Shown in pieces: positions 11,283-21,475 of a stretch of 64,000 nucleotides of DNA. Location: contig CM059562.1 in the NCBI GenBank assembly GCA_030386875.1, forward strand, positions 73,220,201 through 73,284,200. Direction: 5' to 3'. The position numbers and the translations under genes are program-made. The DNA comes from Morinoia aosen (Eukaryota > Arthropoda > Malacostraca > Amphipoda > Talitridae). The notes under the pieces were generated by a model. That model ran no database searches, was not told where the DNA came from, and worked only from the letters and a program-made list of their open reading frames with translations. Within the stretch, counting starts at the first letter, position 1, and each line of letters begins with the position of its first letter.

Positions 11283-13469
11283 AAACGTCTCACACCATGG
11301 AGAGAAAGCAAGAGGGATGTACTACCGTTATTTACAGTCCACGACTGCCATGAGATGCACCGGAAAATGTCCGTAGGAAATCGCAGGCGCGTGCATCATT
11401 CAGCTAAGAACAGATCCTGTCATAAAGTTTTCTTTCTCTCTTTGTCTTGTGAAATGAACCGTTCCTTCATATGAAGTATACCACTCTGAGTAATTAAAAA
11501 TGACTGGTACTCAGAAATATCGATTATTATGTAAAAGCTTTTACCTGAAACAAATTATTTATCGCTGCTAGATTTAAGATAATAACTATAGCTAAGATGT
11601 TGAATTGGAATGATGAAACTGCGTTAACTTAACAGCATTTTTTTCCTTAAATTTAATTCGATTGATCGGTTCGTTAGATCCACTGGATCAAACTGTAGGA
11701 AATGGAGCTGCAATTTCTGCAAAGAATCTTTCTTAATCCAACTTCTCCATTCGGAGCTCCATAATACAGGATCTGCATTCGCATAATGTGAGCACATTGA
11801 CGTCTAAACTAGTTCGGAGTCATAAGAATATCTCAAGGGGCATTTATCCATAGCGCGGTGAGTGGACCTTGTTGGCAGATCCAGAGCTCGTCGAAGCCGT
11901 CAGGTACCAGATCTGCAGACTTGGCGGATGCTGAGCGCTTGATTTTCATCCGATATAACTCAAACGGGAACATTATAACCAGAAATATTGCAAGTAGAGT
12001 AGTCAAGTCAACAACAGAACTATCGCTGCTAGACGCCGGAAATTGTTTGAACATCGAACATCAGAGATAGGTACAAGGCAGTAGTGAAATGGGTAGTCAA
12101 CACATGGTTGAATCACGGAGACAGACATAGAGTAACGGAAGGAATTGATTTTTCGTTGAAAACCTTTCCTACACCGTAAACTAGTGATCGAATTAGTTTA
12201 ACTATTGGATTTTTATGCGGTCACTTATCTCTAGAACTTTTTGAAGGAAATACGACGGAACTGTAACATTTCACCCCATAAACATTGTGAGCAATCATTT
12301 AATTGTGGTAACTTTGACGAAGATAAACATATACACGAATGACAAAATATTTATAAAACGCGATTTTTGCTGTTAAGTTTATCAATTCTTTTTTATTCTC
12401 ATTTTTGATTAATTATATGGCTGTCATTTCCTAAAAGTTGATTCGTTGTGATTTGATATCTAGTTTTTTTCTCGCTTGAGAAGTGTCAAAAATTTATTTT
12501 TTTGGAAGCATGGAAGCACCTCCACCGGTTTTTTCTGAATGACTTTTACAGACTGTCACCTTTCAAACGACTTTACATTTCCAGGAACAGAGCAAAGTTA
12601 GAGGGACCTAAATTTGGTGAATATGGAGGGTGTCGGACGGCGGACAAATTATTTATTATGAAAAACTGTATATTTTTATTGAAGTGTGAGTAGGTTCATT
12701 GCCATGATGCAACAACCAGTTTTGGTCATCGCACTAACGTAACCTTGTTCTCTGCGGTTTTCCTCCAACAGACTCGAAAGGTAACAATAAAATCTACGTT
12801 CACCGTAACACCGGCTAGCAAAAATTTTCGATAGACAATAAACTTGATGTCGAAAAATATGATTAGCATAGTTTTTGTTGCACTTTTAACCTTCCGTAAC
12901 TTTTTAGTTTCGGTGAAAGCGGACTTTTAAACTGTGACGACAGCTGCTTTTCCAGAATCACAGACGTCAACCCACCTTACAACACTGGTTATGCTCCTGG
13001 CGATGAAGATAGTGCCATTTTTAGACCTTTGAAGCAATCTCGTTGTTGAATTTATCGAACAACTAGGAAATTTGAAAATTAGCTTCAGTGCACGATTGCA
13101 AAACACAACTCGTAGGCCGAACAAGACATTAAAAAACCACGAAATTCAGCACACTGACTCATCTGACATGAGGCAATCGGAAGCTGCCAAGCCTGTTTGT
13201 GCAGCCCCGTCCAAAGCCCAGGATGATTACTGACCAGGAAATTTCGTATAGCACTTCGTAGATAGAACTCTATAACTACTGTCGATCCTGTCGAACAAAA
13301 CAGTTATTACAGACGTTATAGTGAGAAGAAGCGTGACAGAAGTGGTGCAACTATAGCGGAAACTTGCTTTATACGGTGAAGAATTCCGCAGATTTATACG
13401 TTTGATGCATCCGTAGCGCAGCGTACTGATGAGGTCAACTTATTCTTACTTCATCTACAGTGCACAGGG
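11283..13469. other. AT-rich non-coding stretch
   Basis: No gene, RNA or mobile element is recognised. Overlapping short frames at 11833-12070 on opposite strands, and others at 12502-12693 and 12927-13124, show no known domain. Confidence 0.5.
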
Positions 13470-13813
13470 TACATCTGCAACACGCCAGGCACACCTGCAA
13501 CACGCCGAGCACACCTGCAACACGCCGGGCACAACTGCAACACGCCGGGCACACCTGCAACACGCCGGGCACACCTGCAACACGCCGGGCACACCTGCAA
13601 CACGCCAGGTACACCTGCAACACGCCGAGCACACCTGCAACACGCCGGGCACACCTGCAACACACCGAGCACGCCTGCAACACGCCGGGCACACCTGCAA
13701 CACGCTTGGCACACCTGCAACACGCCGGGCACACCTGCAACACGCCAGGCACACCTGCAACACGCCGGGCCCACCTGCAACACGCCGGGCCCACCTGCAA
13801 CACGCCGGGCACA
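13470..13813. repeat. GC-rich 20-bp minisatellite, ~17 copies
   Basis: The consensus is CACCTGCAACACGCCGGGCA. Differences fall mainly at the GCCGGG/GCCGAG/GCCAGG positions. The unit is much richer in GC and CpG than its surroundings, and the plus strand is strongly C- and A-biased with few T. Because 20 is not a multiple of three, each frame cycles over 60 bp (three units), and no stop arises on either strand; five overlapping frames of 120-140 codons result. They are array by-products. Confidence 0.98.
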
Positions 13814-16566
13814 ACAAAATGAGATATTCACAGCATGAAATGTGTAAATAGACGTAAAACTTCGCCTAACAGACTAATATTTTACAACAAGTGGACATTA
13901 GAAGAGAGTGCAAAAGCTAACATCTTGCTCAAAACTGAAGAAGATAAGGAGGGAGAACAACTGAGCGAGAGCTATAAGTGGGTGAAGCGAAAAGAAAATA
14001 TGTTATGTAGTGTAAAGCGTCCTGAAATTAATCTCGTTTTTCAGCAGATAAATACTTAAGAGGAACAATATTTTCAAAACAATTGTACGGAAACTAAGAT
14101 TAAGGTACACTTATATACATAATATCTAGCTTCTCGGAACACGTTTTTGGCTTAATTTATTAAGTGATTAATATCATGATAGCATGGATATGTTCAATTA
14201 ATCTGTATATGTCAACGATAAAGTGTTAGCACGCGTTGTTGAAGTGAGCGATAAATTGATTTTGAGAAAAAGATGAATGAAAAATATATTTTAACCAATG
14301 AGCACCAGACAACGAGGTTGAGAATATTTATACTGATATTCTTTTCATTACCATTATGACGCATGCTTATTACTTTCAATTGTTGGAATAGGATTTTGTG
14401 TCAAGTTCTCGAGCTTAAGTCCCTATAATAGAACTATGCTTTCAGGTCTTCCTGTTGAATGACCTGCTAATTTTGTCACATCACCTGAGTTTCGTACTCT
14501 GCGAAACGTTGCGTAAGTTGGGGAAGCCGCAGAACGAACGTTCATTTCGGGAAACGCTCCCGTTTTACAAAGATGTTCTATGTGTTCGAATGTGTGAGCT
14601 ACACTTCGCTGACGCCAGCGCACTGCATCTGTTTTCAAATTATTTCTATTTCTTTGCATTAAAAATTCGACTTACTGTACACTATGGTGCAACCAACTGC
14701 GTAGTCTTGTTGACTTATGTCATATTTTGGGCTGCGCTTGTCGAATTTAGCTTTTTCAAGCAAAACTTGGCCGTAAAGACTATTCAGCGCCATGATAACC
14801 ATAAGGGTTGTCAGACGTTGAAGAGTCTCTATGGTTCAACTTCACCAGGCAAATGATTAAATTTGATCACTTTGGTCTCAGGAATACCAATTTGGCAACC
14901 CTGACCATGAGAAGTTGAGAAATACTTTTCATATCAATGACTCGCAGTAAAATATCTCCAAGATCGTCTCTTCCAAAGCTCAGAAAATCAAAAAATGCGA
15001 CCAGTGGATCCTAAAAGGTCTGCTGGTTTAACAGCTTATGTAATCAGTTGCAAGTTTTATTAACCTATGGGACTTTTAAAGTACTGTACATACGAACTAT
15101 GCAAGTTTTGCTGCCAATAAACTTACTTCTACGGAAAGATTGGTGTGAGCTTATTATTCGCTTCAATGTTGGAAAAACGTTTCAAAATTCTTATGGCACG
15201 TTTTCATGCCAGTAAAAACTAGGTTTAGGGCAAGCAGGGATTTGAAAATTAGTCAATTATTTTCACTTGCGTAATCCATCATCAACGCAGCTTGGCAGCG
15301 CACTGCACACCTTCACGCGTTGTTACGCCACTCTTGTTGCCCAGATCTACCCGGTCTTGAAAGCTTCCATGAATACATAAAAACGCTTGCTTCGAATGCC
15401 GTCAACGTCTACTCACAGAACTCAAAGTTGAGGCCCGGCAAGAACAGGAGCACAAGGTACGCAGATCCAAGAACAACCACGTAGTATTGCGCCACTGTTG
15501 TTACTAAGATCCCAAGGTTTCAAGCAGACCAATCAGCGAGGAGGAATCTCCAAAAGCATCCCAACACAATGTTTCTCGGAAACTGGATCTCATAAATGAT
15601 ACGTGGGAAACCCTGCTCTGATAAGCCAGGACGTATATAGCTAGCTTACATTGTCACTGCCATACTCTGATGAGGGTTTTTATTGGTTTTATGTTATTGT
15701 TTCTGTCAGGTGGAGGAAGAAGTCATGCTTCGTCAAGCAAAACGACCGGCTTGTGCAGGGATAATGATGCACTTACCTATGTTTAGAGCATACTTGGATT
15801 GTTTGTTTATAGAGAGGAAATTATCGGGAGCAATTATTTCTCTCGTGATGAGGTCTCAATTGGCAATGCAATTAGAAATATATATCTTCCGCAACGAGAT
15901 AAAAATAGAGCTCGTCACTGAAGTAACAAGAGACTTGTTGTACCAATGGTGAACTGTCATGACTTCTTGCGAGTGACGGTCAACGTTGAAGGTTTCTTTT
16001 CGAGTTTTTCCATGGTCTTTCGAATTGAGCAATATCAAATGGGCTACTTGCTTGACCAGTTAAAATGCGCATGTTGTGTGCTTACAGAAATAAAAGAACT
16101 GAGTTAAGCTATCATGAAGTGGAAGATTGAAAAATTAAAAGAATAACCTTCAAACGTTAGACGTTGAATGGGGTTCATAATGAAATTGGCGGAGTAAGAA
16201 AACTTGGTTGCACTGAACGAGTTATAAAAACAAATGAATATTAATTTTGCAATAATTCAGTAAAAACCTTTCTCATGATGGTGATGATATTAAAATTTGA
16301 TAATTTCAAGTCACTGCGATGTTTCCATTCAAAGCCACACGACCCTGGTGGGGTGATAGAAATCCAGCGTAAGGAAACAGAAAAACAATTTTTAATCAAA
16401 AATATTTGATTCAGGATGTTGCAATAAATCTTTGAGGTAAGATGACGAGGGAAAACTCGCCTAGTTAGATAGACAATGATTTCGACTGTGGATTTTGAAA
16501 AAACATGTAAACTGTAAAATACATTGCACATATTCTGGATCAATACTGAAAATCTAGAGCAAGCTT
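13814..16566. other. Non-coding stretch with one longer orphan frame
   Basis: A 133-codon plus-strand frame (14455-14856) is one of the longest outside an array. Its translation is rich in Leu, Phe and His with a hydrophobic stretch in the last third, but no family is recognised and a 78-codon frame opposes it. Between 15318 and 15530 two ~45-bp segments (GCCACTCTTGTTGCC and GCCACTGTTGTTACT) look like a diverged duplication about 165 bp apart. Confidence 0.45.
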
Positions 16567-16806
16567 AATGACTAAATAAAGTATGACTAATTTAAAGTAA
16601 TAAATGACTAAATAAAGTATGTTGAGTCCCACGTACTCATCAGTATTCGAAATATAGTTGTACACGCTTGAGCTTTAGCTCTCCACTTTGGGTAAATGTA
16701 GTTACATTTAAATTGGCGACTCAATGATGTGTGAATGTAGTTGTACTTCGGCTAGGTTCTCAATATTGCGAGAATGCAATTATACTAAGGCTTGGTACTC
16801 AATAAA
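16567..16806. repeat. Short duplications and degenerate ~48-bp tandem repeat
   Basis: AATGACTAAATAAAGTATG occurs at 16567 and again 36 bp later. From about 16622 to 16806 there are roughly four diverged ~45-54-bp units, each with a GTAGTTGTAC-like core and a TACTCAAT-like end. The first 31 bp of this block (16622-16652) recur at 20011-20041 in the same orientation. Confidence 0.65.
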
Positions 16807-17064
16807 GCTTGTTCCTCAGTTTGTGTGCGTGCAGGTAGCCATTTATTTTTTGTCTCCTTGAAAGCAGACCACTGCAAAGGATTGCCGCTGACGAGACAGA
16901 GGCGATTTTTAACTCGATCTGTCTATTCTTCAATGCGATCTCTAATGCAAACAAACCAGCCAAAGGTGACCAAATGAACTCACTTCGTTCGGAATGACTT
17001 GACCGGAACTGTGCCTTATTTTGTTCTCTTCTTTGACTCCTCCACACTGACATACCTCTTTTCT

Positions 17065-18210
17065 CCCACCTTCTCACCTGCTCTTACCTGCAGCTAACCC
17101 ACTCCTTCTCACCTGCTCATAGCTGCAGCTAACCCACTCTTTCTCACATGCTCATATCTGCAGCTAACCCACTCCTTCTCTCCTGCTAATACCTGCAACT
17201 AACTCACTCCTTTTCACCTGCTCATATCTGTAACTAACTCACTCCTTCTCACCTGCTCATATCTGTAACTAACCCACTCCTTCTCACCTGCTCATATCTG
17301 TAACTAACTCACTCCTTCTCAACCGCTCATATCTGTAACTAACTCACTCCTTCTCACCTGCTCATATCTGTAACTAACTCACTCCTTCTCACCTGCTCAT
17401 ATCTGTAACTAACTCACTCCTTCTCACCTGCTCATATCTGTAACTAACTCACTCCTTCTCACCTGCTCATATCTATAACTAACTCACTCCTTCTCACCTG
17501 CTCATATCTGTAACTAACTCACTCCTTCTCACCTGCTCATATCTGTAACTAACTCACTCCTTCTCACCTGCTCATATCTGTAACTAACTCACACCTTCTC
17601 ACCTGCTCATATCTGTAACTAACTCACTCCTTCTCACCTGCTCAAATCTGTAACTAACTCACTCCTTCTCACCTGCTCATATCTGTAACTAACTCACTCC
17701 TTCTCACCTGCTCAAATCTGTAACTAACTCACTCCTTCTCACCTGCCATATCTGTAAATAACTCACTCCTTCTCACCTGCTCAAATCTGTAACTAACTCA
17801 CTCCTTCTCACCTGCTCATATCTGTAACTAACTCACTCCTTCTCACCTGCTCAAATCTGCAACTAACTCACTCCTTCTCACCTGCTCATATCTGTAACTA
17901 ACTCACTCCTTCTCACCTGCTCATATCTGTAACTAACTCACTCCTTCTCACCTGCTCATATCTGTAACTAACTCACTCCTTCTCACCTGCTCAAATCTGC
18001 AACTAACTCACTCCTTCTCACCTGCCATATCTGTAACTAACTCACTCCTTCTCACCTGCTCATATCTGTAACTAACTCACTCCTTCTCACCTGCTCAAAT
18101 CTGCAACTAACTCACTCCTTCTCACCTGCTCAAATCTGCAACTAACTCACACCTTCTCACGTGCTCATACCTACAACTAACTCACTCCTTCTCACACCTC
18201 TATACTTCCA
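17065..18210. repeat. 35-bp minisatellite, ~32 copies
   Basis: Units consist of CTCACTCCTTCTCACCTG then CTCATATCTGTAACTAA. The first units carry CAGCTAACCC in place of GTAACTAACTC, and two units lack the T of GCTCATATC (GCCATATC). Middle copies are almost identical, so homogenisation is recent, whereas the left edge is more diverged. The plus strand is strongly pyrimidine-biased. Unit length 35 is not a multiple of three and most frames carry stops. Confidence 0.98.
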
Positions 18211-18822
18211 ACTCACCCCACACACTCAACTCAAAATCGTGCCTCACACACCAACACATATCACACATCCTACCCACCATCACACCTCACATACCAACGC
18301 ACGTCACACATCCCACACACCAACGCACATCACACATCCCACACACCAAACACCTCCACGCTGCTCGCACACCCTCACTCTAGACTGATTCCTGACACTC
18401 CTCACACGCCCCATACGCGTTCACACTCACAGATCCCACACACCTCGCATCTCTACACTCCCACACACTACGCACAGCACACCACATTCAGGCACATGGC
18501 ACACCTTCCACCTGCACACTCACACTCCCCACACTCCTCTTACCTTTACACTCACATCTCACACATCTCTCACCCTCGACTTACACACCCCGCATGCCTC
18601 ATAACCCACCAACTTCTTCCCTCCACACTCACTCACACTCTACGCCCCTCTCTCCTCACACTCTCACACCCCACACTTCTTTTTCCTCACACTCTCACAC
18701 CCCTCACTCCTTTCAGTTCTCATTCACACACCTCATATGCCTCTCACCCCCATACTCCCACACCCTACACACCTCTCACCCCGACACGCACACACCTCAC
18801 ACACCCACACACCACACACAAG
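18211..18822. repeat. AC-rich low-complexity tract
   Basis: About 600 bp are made almost only of A, C and T, with recurring CACACC, CACATC, CTCACAC and CACACACC. It grades out of the last 35-bp units (CTCACTCCTTCTCACACC) and may be their decayed extension. Long Pro/Thr/Ser/His frames here (18161-18388, 18496-18933) follow from composition. Confidence 0.9.
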
Positions 18823-18935
18823 TCTGCCACTTGCCTCCAAGATCCGCCATGCCGCCAGACGCAGTCGTCGCATGACTCAGCTCAGCGCGACGTGGCATCG
18901 CTGGCACCGAAGACAGCTGAGGTCTTACACTGATC

Positions 18936-19908
18936 TCCTTCTTATTTTAATATTGCTCAAAGTACTTTCCTTTCTTCTGATTTTAATGATGCTCAAATTA
19001 TCTTCCTCTCTTCTGAATTTAGTATTGTTGTTCAAATTACGTTTCTTCCTTTCTGATTTTAATATTGCTCAAATTACTTTCCTCCCTTCTTATTTTAATA
19101 TTGCTCAAATTACTTTCCTCCCTTCTTATTTTAATATTGCTCAAATTACTTTCCTCCCTTCTTATTTTAATATTTCTCAAATTACTTTCCTCCCTTCTTA
19201 TTTTAATATTGCTCAAATTACTTTCCTCCCTTCTTATTTTAATATTTTTCAAATTACTTTCCTCCCTTCTTATTTTAATATTTCTCAAATTACTTTCCTC
19301 CCTTCTTATTTTAATATTGCTCAAATTACTTTCCTCCCTTCTTATTTTAATATTTCTCAAATTACTTTCCTCCCTTCTTATTTTAATATTGCTCAAATTA
19401 CTTTCCTCCCTTCTTATTTTAATATTGCTCAAATTACTTTCCTCCCTTCTTATTTTAATATTTCTCAAATTACTTTCCTCCCTTCTTATTTTAATATTTC
19501 TCAAATTACTTTCCTCCCTTCTTATTTTAATATTTCTCAAATTACTTTCCTCCCTTCTTATTTTAATATTGCTCAAATTACTTTCCTCCCTTCTTATTTT
19601 AATATTTCTCAAATTACTTTCCTCCCTTCTTATTTTAATATTGCTCAAATTACTTTCCTCCCTTCTTATTTTAATATTGCTCAAATTACTTTCCTCCCTT
19701 CTTATTTTAATATTTCTCAAATTACTTTCCTCCCTTCTTATTTTAATATTGCTCAAATTACTTTCCTCCCTTCTTATTTTAATATTGCTCAAATTACTTT
19801 CCTCCCTTCTGATTTTAATGATGTTCAAATTACCTTCATCGCTTTTGATTTTAATGATGTTCAAATTACCTTCATCGCTTTTGATTTTAATAATGCTCAA
19901 ATAATTTC
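18936..19908. repeat. 36-bp minisatellite, ~27 copies
   Basis: The unit contains TTTTAATATTGCTCAAATTA then CTTTCCTCCCTTCTTA. About 21 central units are nearly identical and differ at one site (GCTC, TCTC or once TTTC). Three diverged units lie at each edge. As 36 is a multiple of three, frames of 413 (18737-19978), 279 (19065-19904) and, on minus, 287 codons (19037-19900) stay open, giving 12-residue repeats FNIAQITFLPSY on plus and REESNLSNIKIR on minus. The only common variant changes Ala to Ser, no silent variants accumulate, and opposite strands are open together. This indicates DNA-level homogenisation rather than a protein gene. Confidence 0.98.
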
Positions 19909-20010
19909 GAAAGATGGATTTCGAAAAAATATGCGAACTTCAAAGTCCAATGCACACTTTCATGAACAATACCGATAACCTCGTGCAAACTAAACGAACC
20001 ATTAAGTTTA

Positions 20011-20041
20011 TTGAGTCACACGTACTCACCAGTATTGGAAA
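20011..20041 (+). repeat. Second copy of the 31-bp bracketing repeat
   Basis: TTGAGTCACACGTACTCACC and the following CAGTATT match 16622-16652 at about 28 of 31 positions in the same orientation. The pair brackets the 35-bp array, the AC tract and the 36-bp array. Confidence 0.75.
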
Positions 20042-20086
20042 GGTAGTTGAAAGTCACCTTATATTAATCTGACAAGTGGCTGAATT

Positions 20087-20395
20087 ACGATAGCGATATT
20101 AACAAGCGATATTAATATGAGGCGATATTACCGATAGCGATATTAACAAGCGATATTAATATGAGGCGATATTACCGATAGCGATATTAACAAGCGATAT
20201 TAACATGAAGCGATATTAACGATAGCGATATTAACAAGCGATATTAACATGAAACGATATTAACGATAGCAATATTAACAAGCGATATTAACATGAAGCG
20301 ATATTAACGATGGCGATATTAACAAGCGATATTAACATGCAGCGATATTAACGATAGCGATATTAACAAGCGATATTAACATGCAGCGATATTAA
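20087..20395. repeat. 44-bp minisatellite with nested subrepeat, 7 copies
   Basis: Each 44-bp unit contains three copies of GCGATATTAA separated by CAA, CATGAA and CGATA. Differences between units are few (GAGG, GAAG, GAAA, GCAG variants). GATATT recurs every 12-18 bp, so the unit arose by tripling of a shorter motif. Confidence 0.97.
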
Positions 20396-21175
20396 ACCAA
20401 GTCTAAGAGCTAAGCGTGCGGTGAAACTTGTAAAATGGTGTCTGATTGCGGCAACTCAGTATTGTGCTTTACCGTAATTTTATTTTCTTATTTTATGCAT
20501 ATATTTTTTTGCACGTATGTGTGCTTAATTAATTTAACTCTCAGAGCCTGGTTCAAATAGATTGATGTGAAGACGGCATATATACTTCAGTATTTCTTTG
20601 TATATATATGTGTATGATTAATTTCACTCACACAGTCTGGTTCCAATGTCAGGAAAGAGATTGCTACGCAGACGGCGAATATACCTCAATAACTTGCGGG
20701 GAATAAAATATGAAGTGAACTCTAATGATAAAAAATTAATAATTCATACCGCGCGGACTGCAAGCTGCTCTAAATTTGTTCGTGTAACTTGTGCAAAAAA
20801 TGGGCCGTATATACTGTAAATCTGACATAACCGTCAAACCAAATATGAATTATCAAGCTTTATCGTTGGAATATTAGTCTATTCAAACTATTGTAAAAAT
20901 ATGAATGAATTTTGATGAGTTTTTCAACTGTCGCACAAATATCTTTCGTCTGGAAATATCTCAAAATCAGCACGAAAATCTTGTCAACCAGTTTTAATCT
21001 TCGTGTCAATTCAAATCTGCTCCAAGATAAACCGCACGGGTTCGTCGAATTCCTATCATAGGTGCAATGGTTTGATGAATTTGAACTATTTAGATACGGC
21101 ATTAAGCTTAAGCTAGTGTATGTGTACAATGTCTAGAAATCTCGCTCAAGTTTTGCGTTAACGGAACTGGCGTAG
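20396..21175. repeat. AT-rich spacer with a diverged ~90-bp duplication
   Basis: The stretches 20505-20593 and 20594-20695 are related. Both run GTRTG...ATTAATTT, then CTGGTTC, then AGACGGC and ATATAC, with offsets of 89-99 bp that reflect small indels. The rest of the stretch (20696-21175) is unique AT-rich sequence with an unsupported 89-codon minus-strand frame (20860-21129). Confidence 0.6.
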
Positions 21176-21230
21176 CTCCGTTACGGAACGTTACTTTACG
21201 TTACGTTTCGTTACGTTACGTTACGTTAAC
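21176..21230. repeat. ACGTT pentanucleotide repeat
   Basis: About ten imperfect copies of CGTTA/ACGTT lie in tandem, the cleanest being the final four. A short inverted repeat, AACGGA with TCCGTT (21161-21180), sits just upstream. It is not the TTAGG arthropod telomere repeat. Confidence 0.9.
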
Positions 21231-21269
21231 TTCAACCAAATTCGCTTGCACAATCGTCGAGTAAATACC

Positions 21270-21475
21270 TTGGTTTTCTACTGGTGTTTACGGCTCTTGA
21301 ATGCCTAAATTACTTAGCTTCTAACTTGCGTTTGCGGTTCATTCACAAATGAAGAACACAACTTCTAAATTACGTTTACGGTTCATTCATAAATAAAGAA
21401 CATAGCTTCAAACCTACGTAGGGGAGTTATTATCGATAAAAAGTTTAGTTTCTAACTCGTGTTTGCACTTCATTT
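21270..21475. repeat. Diverged ~44-bp tandem repeat
   Basis: CTTCTAACTTGCGTTTGCGG (21318) and CTTCTAAATTACGTTTACGG (21362) start two clear 44-bp copies with GTTCATTCAYAAAT in common. Weaker relatives lie before (near 21276) and after (near 21405 and 21447). The unit is distinct from the 44-bp array at 20087. Confidence 0.75.

Noticed and set aside
13429-13851. Several 120-140-codon Thr/His/Cys-rich frames
   Set aside because: They are stop-free readings of the GC-rich 20-bp array on both strands and in several frames.
14455-14856. 133-codon plus-strand frame
   Set aside because: No domain is recognised, and an opposed frame overlaps. Kept only as an orphan frame in the regional entry.
18737-19978. 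413-codon open frame with 12-residue repeats
   Set aside because: It is the 36-bp array read in a register without stops. Opposite-strand and other-frame readings are open as well, and unit variation is not codon-like.
20548-20560. tRNA-like B box (GGTTCAAAT)
   Set aside because: The following bases do not fit the B-box end, and no A box or cloverleaf is found upstream.
21176-21230. Interstitial telomere repeat
   Set aside because: The unit is ACGTT/TTACG, not the arthropod TTAGG or the TCAGG type, and the tract is only about 50 bp.
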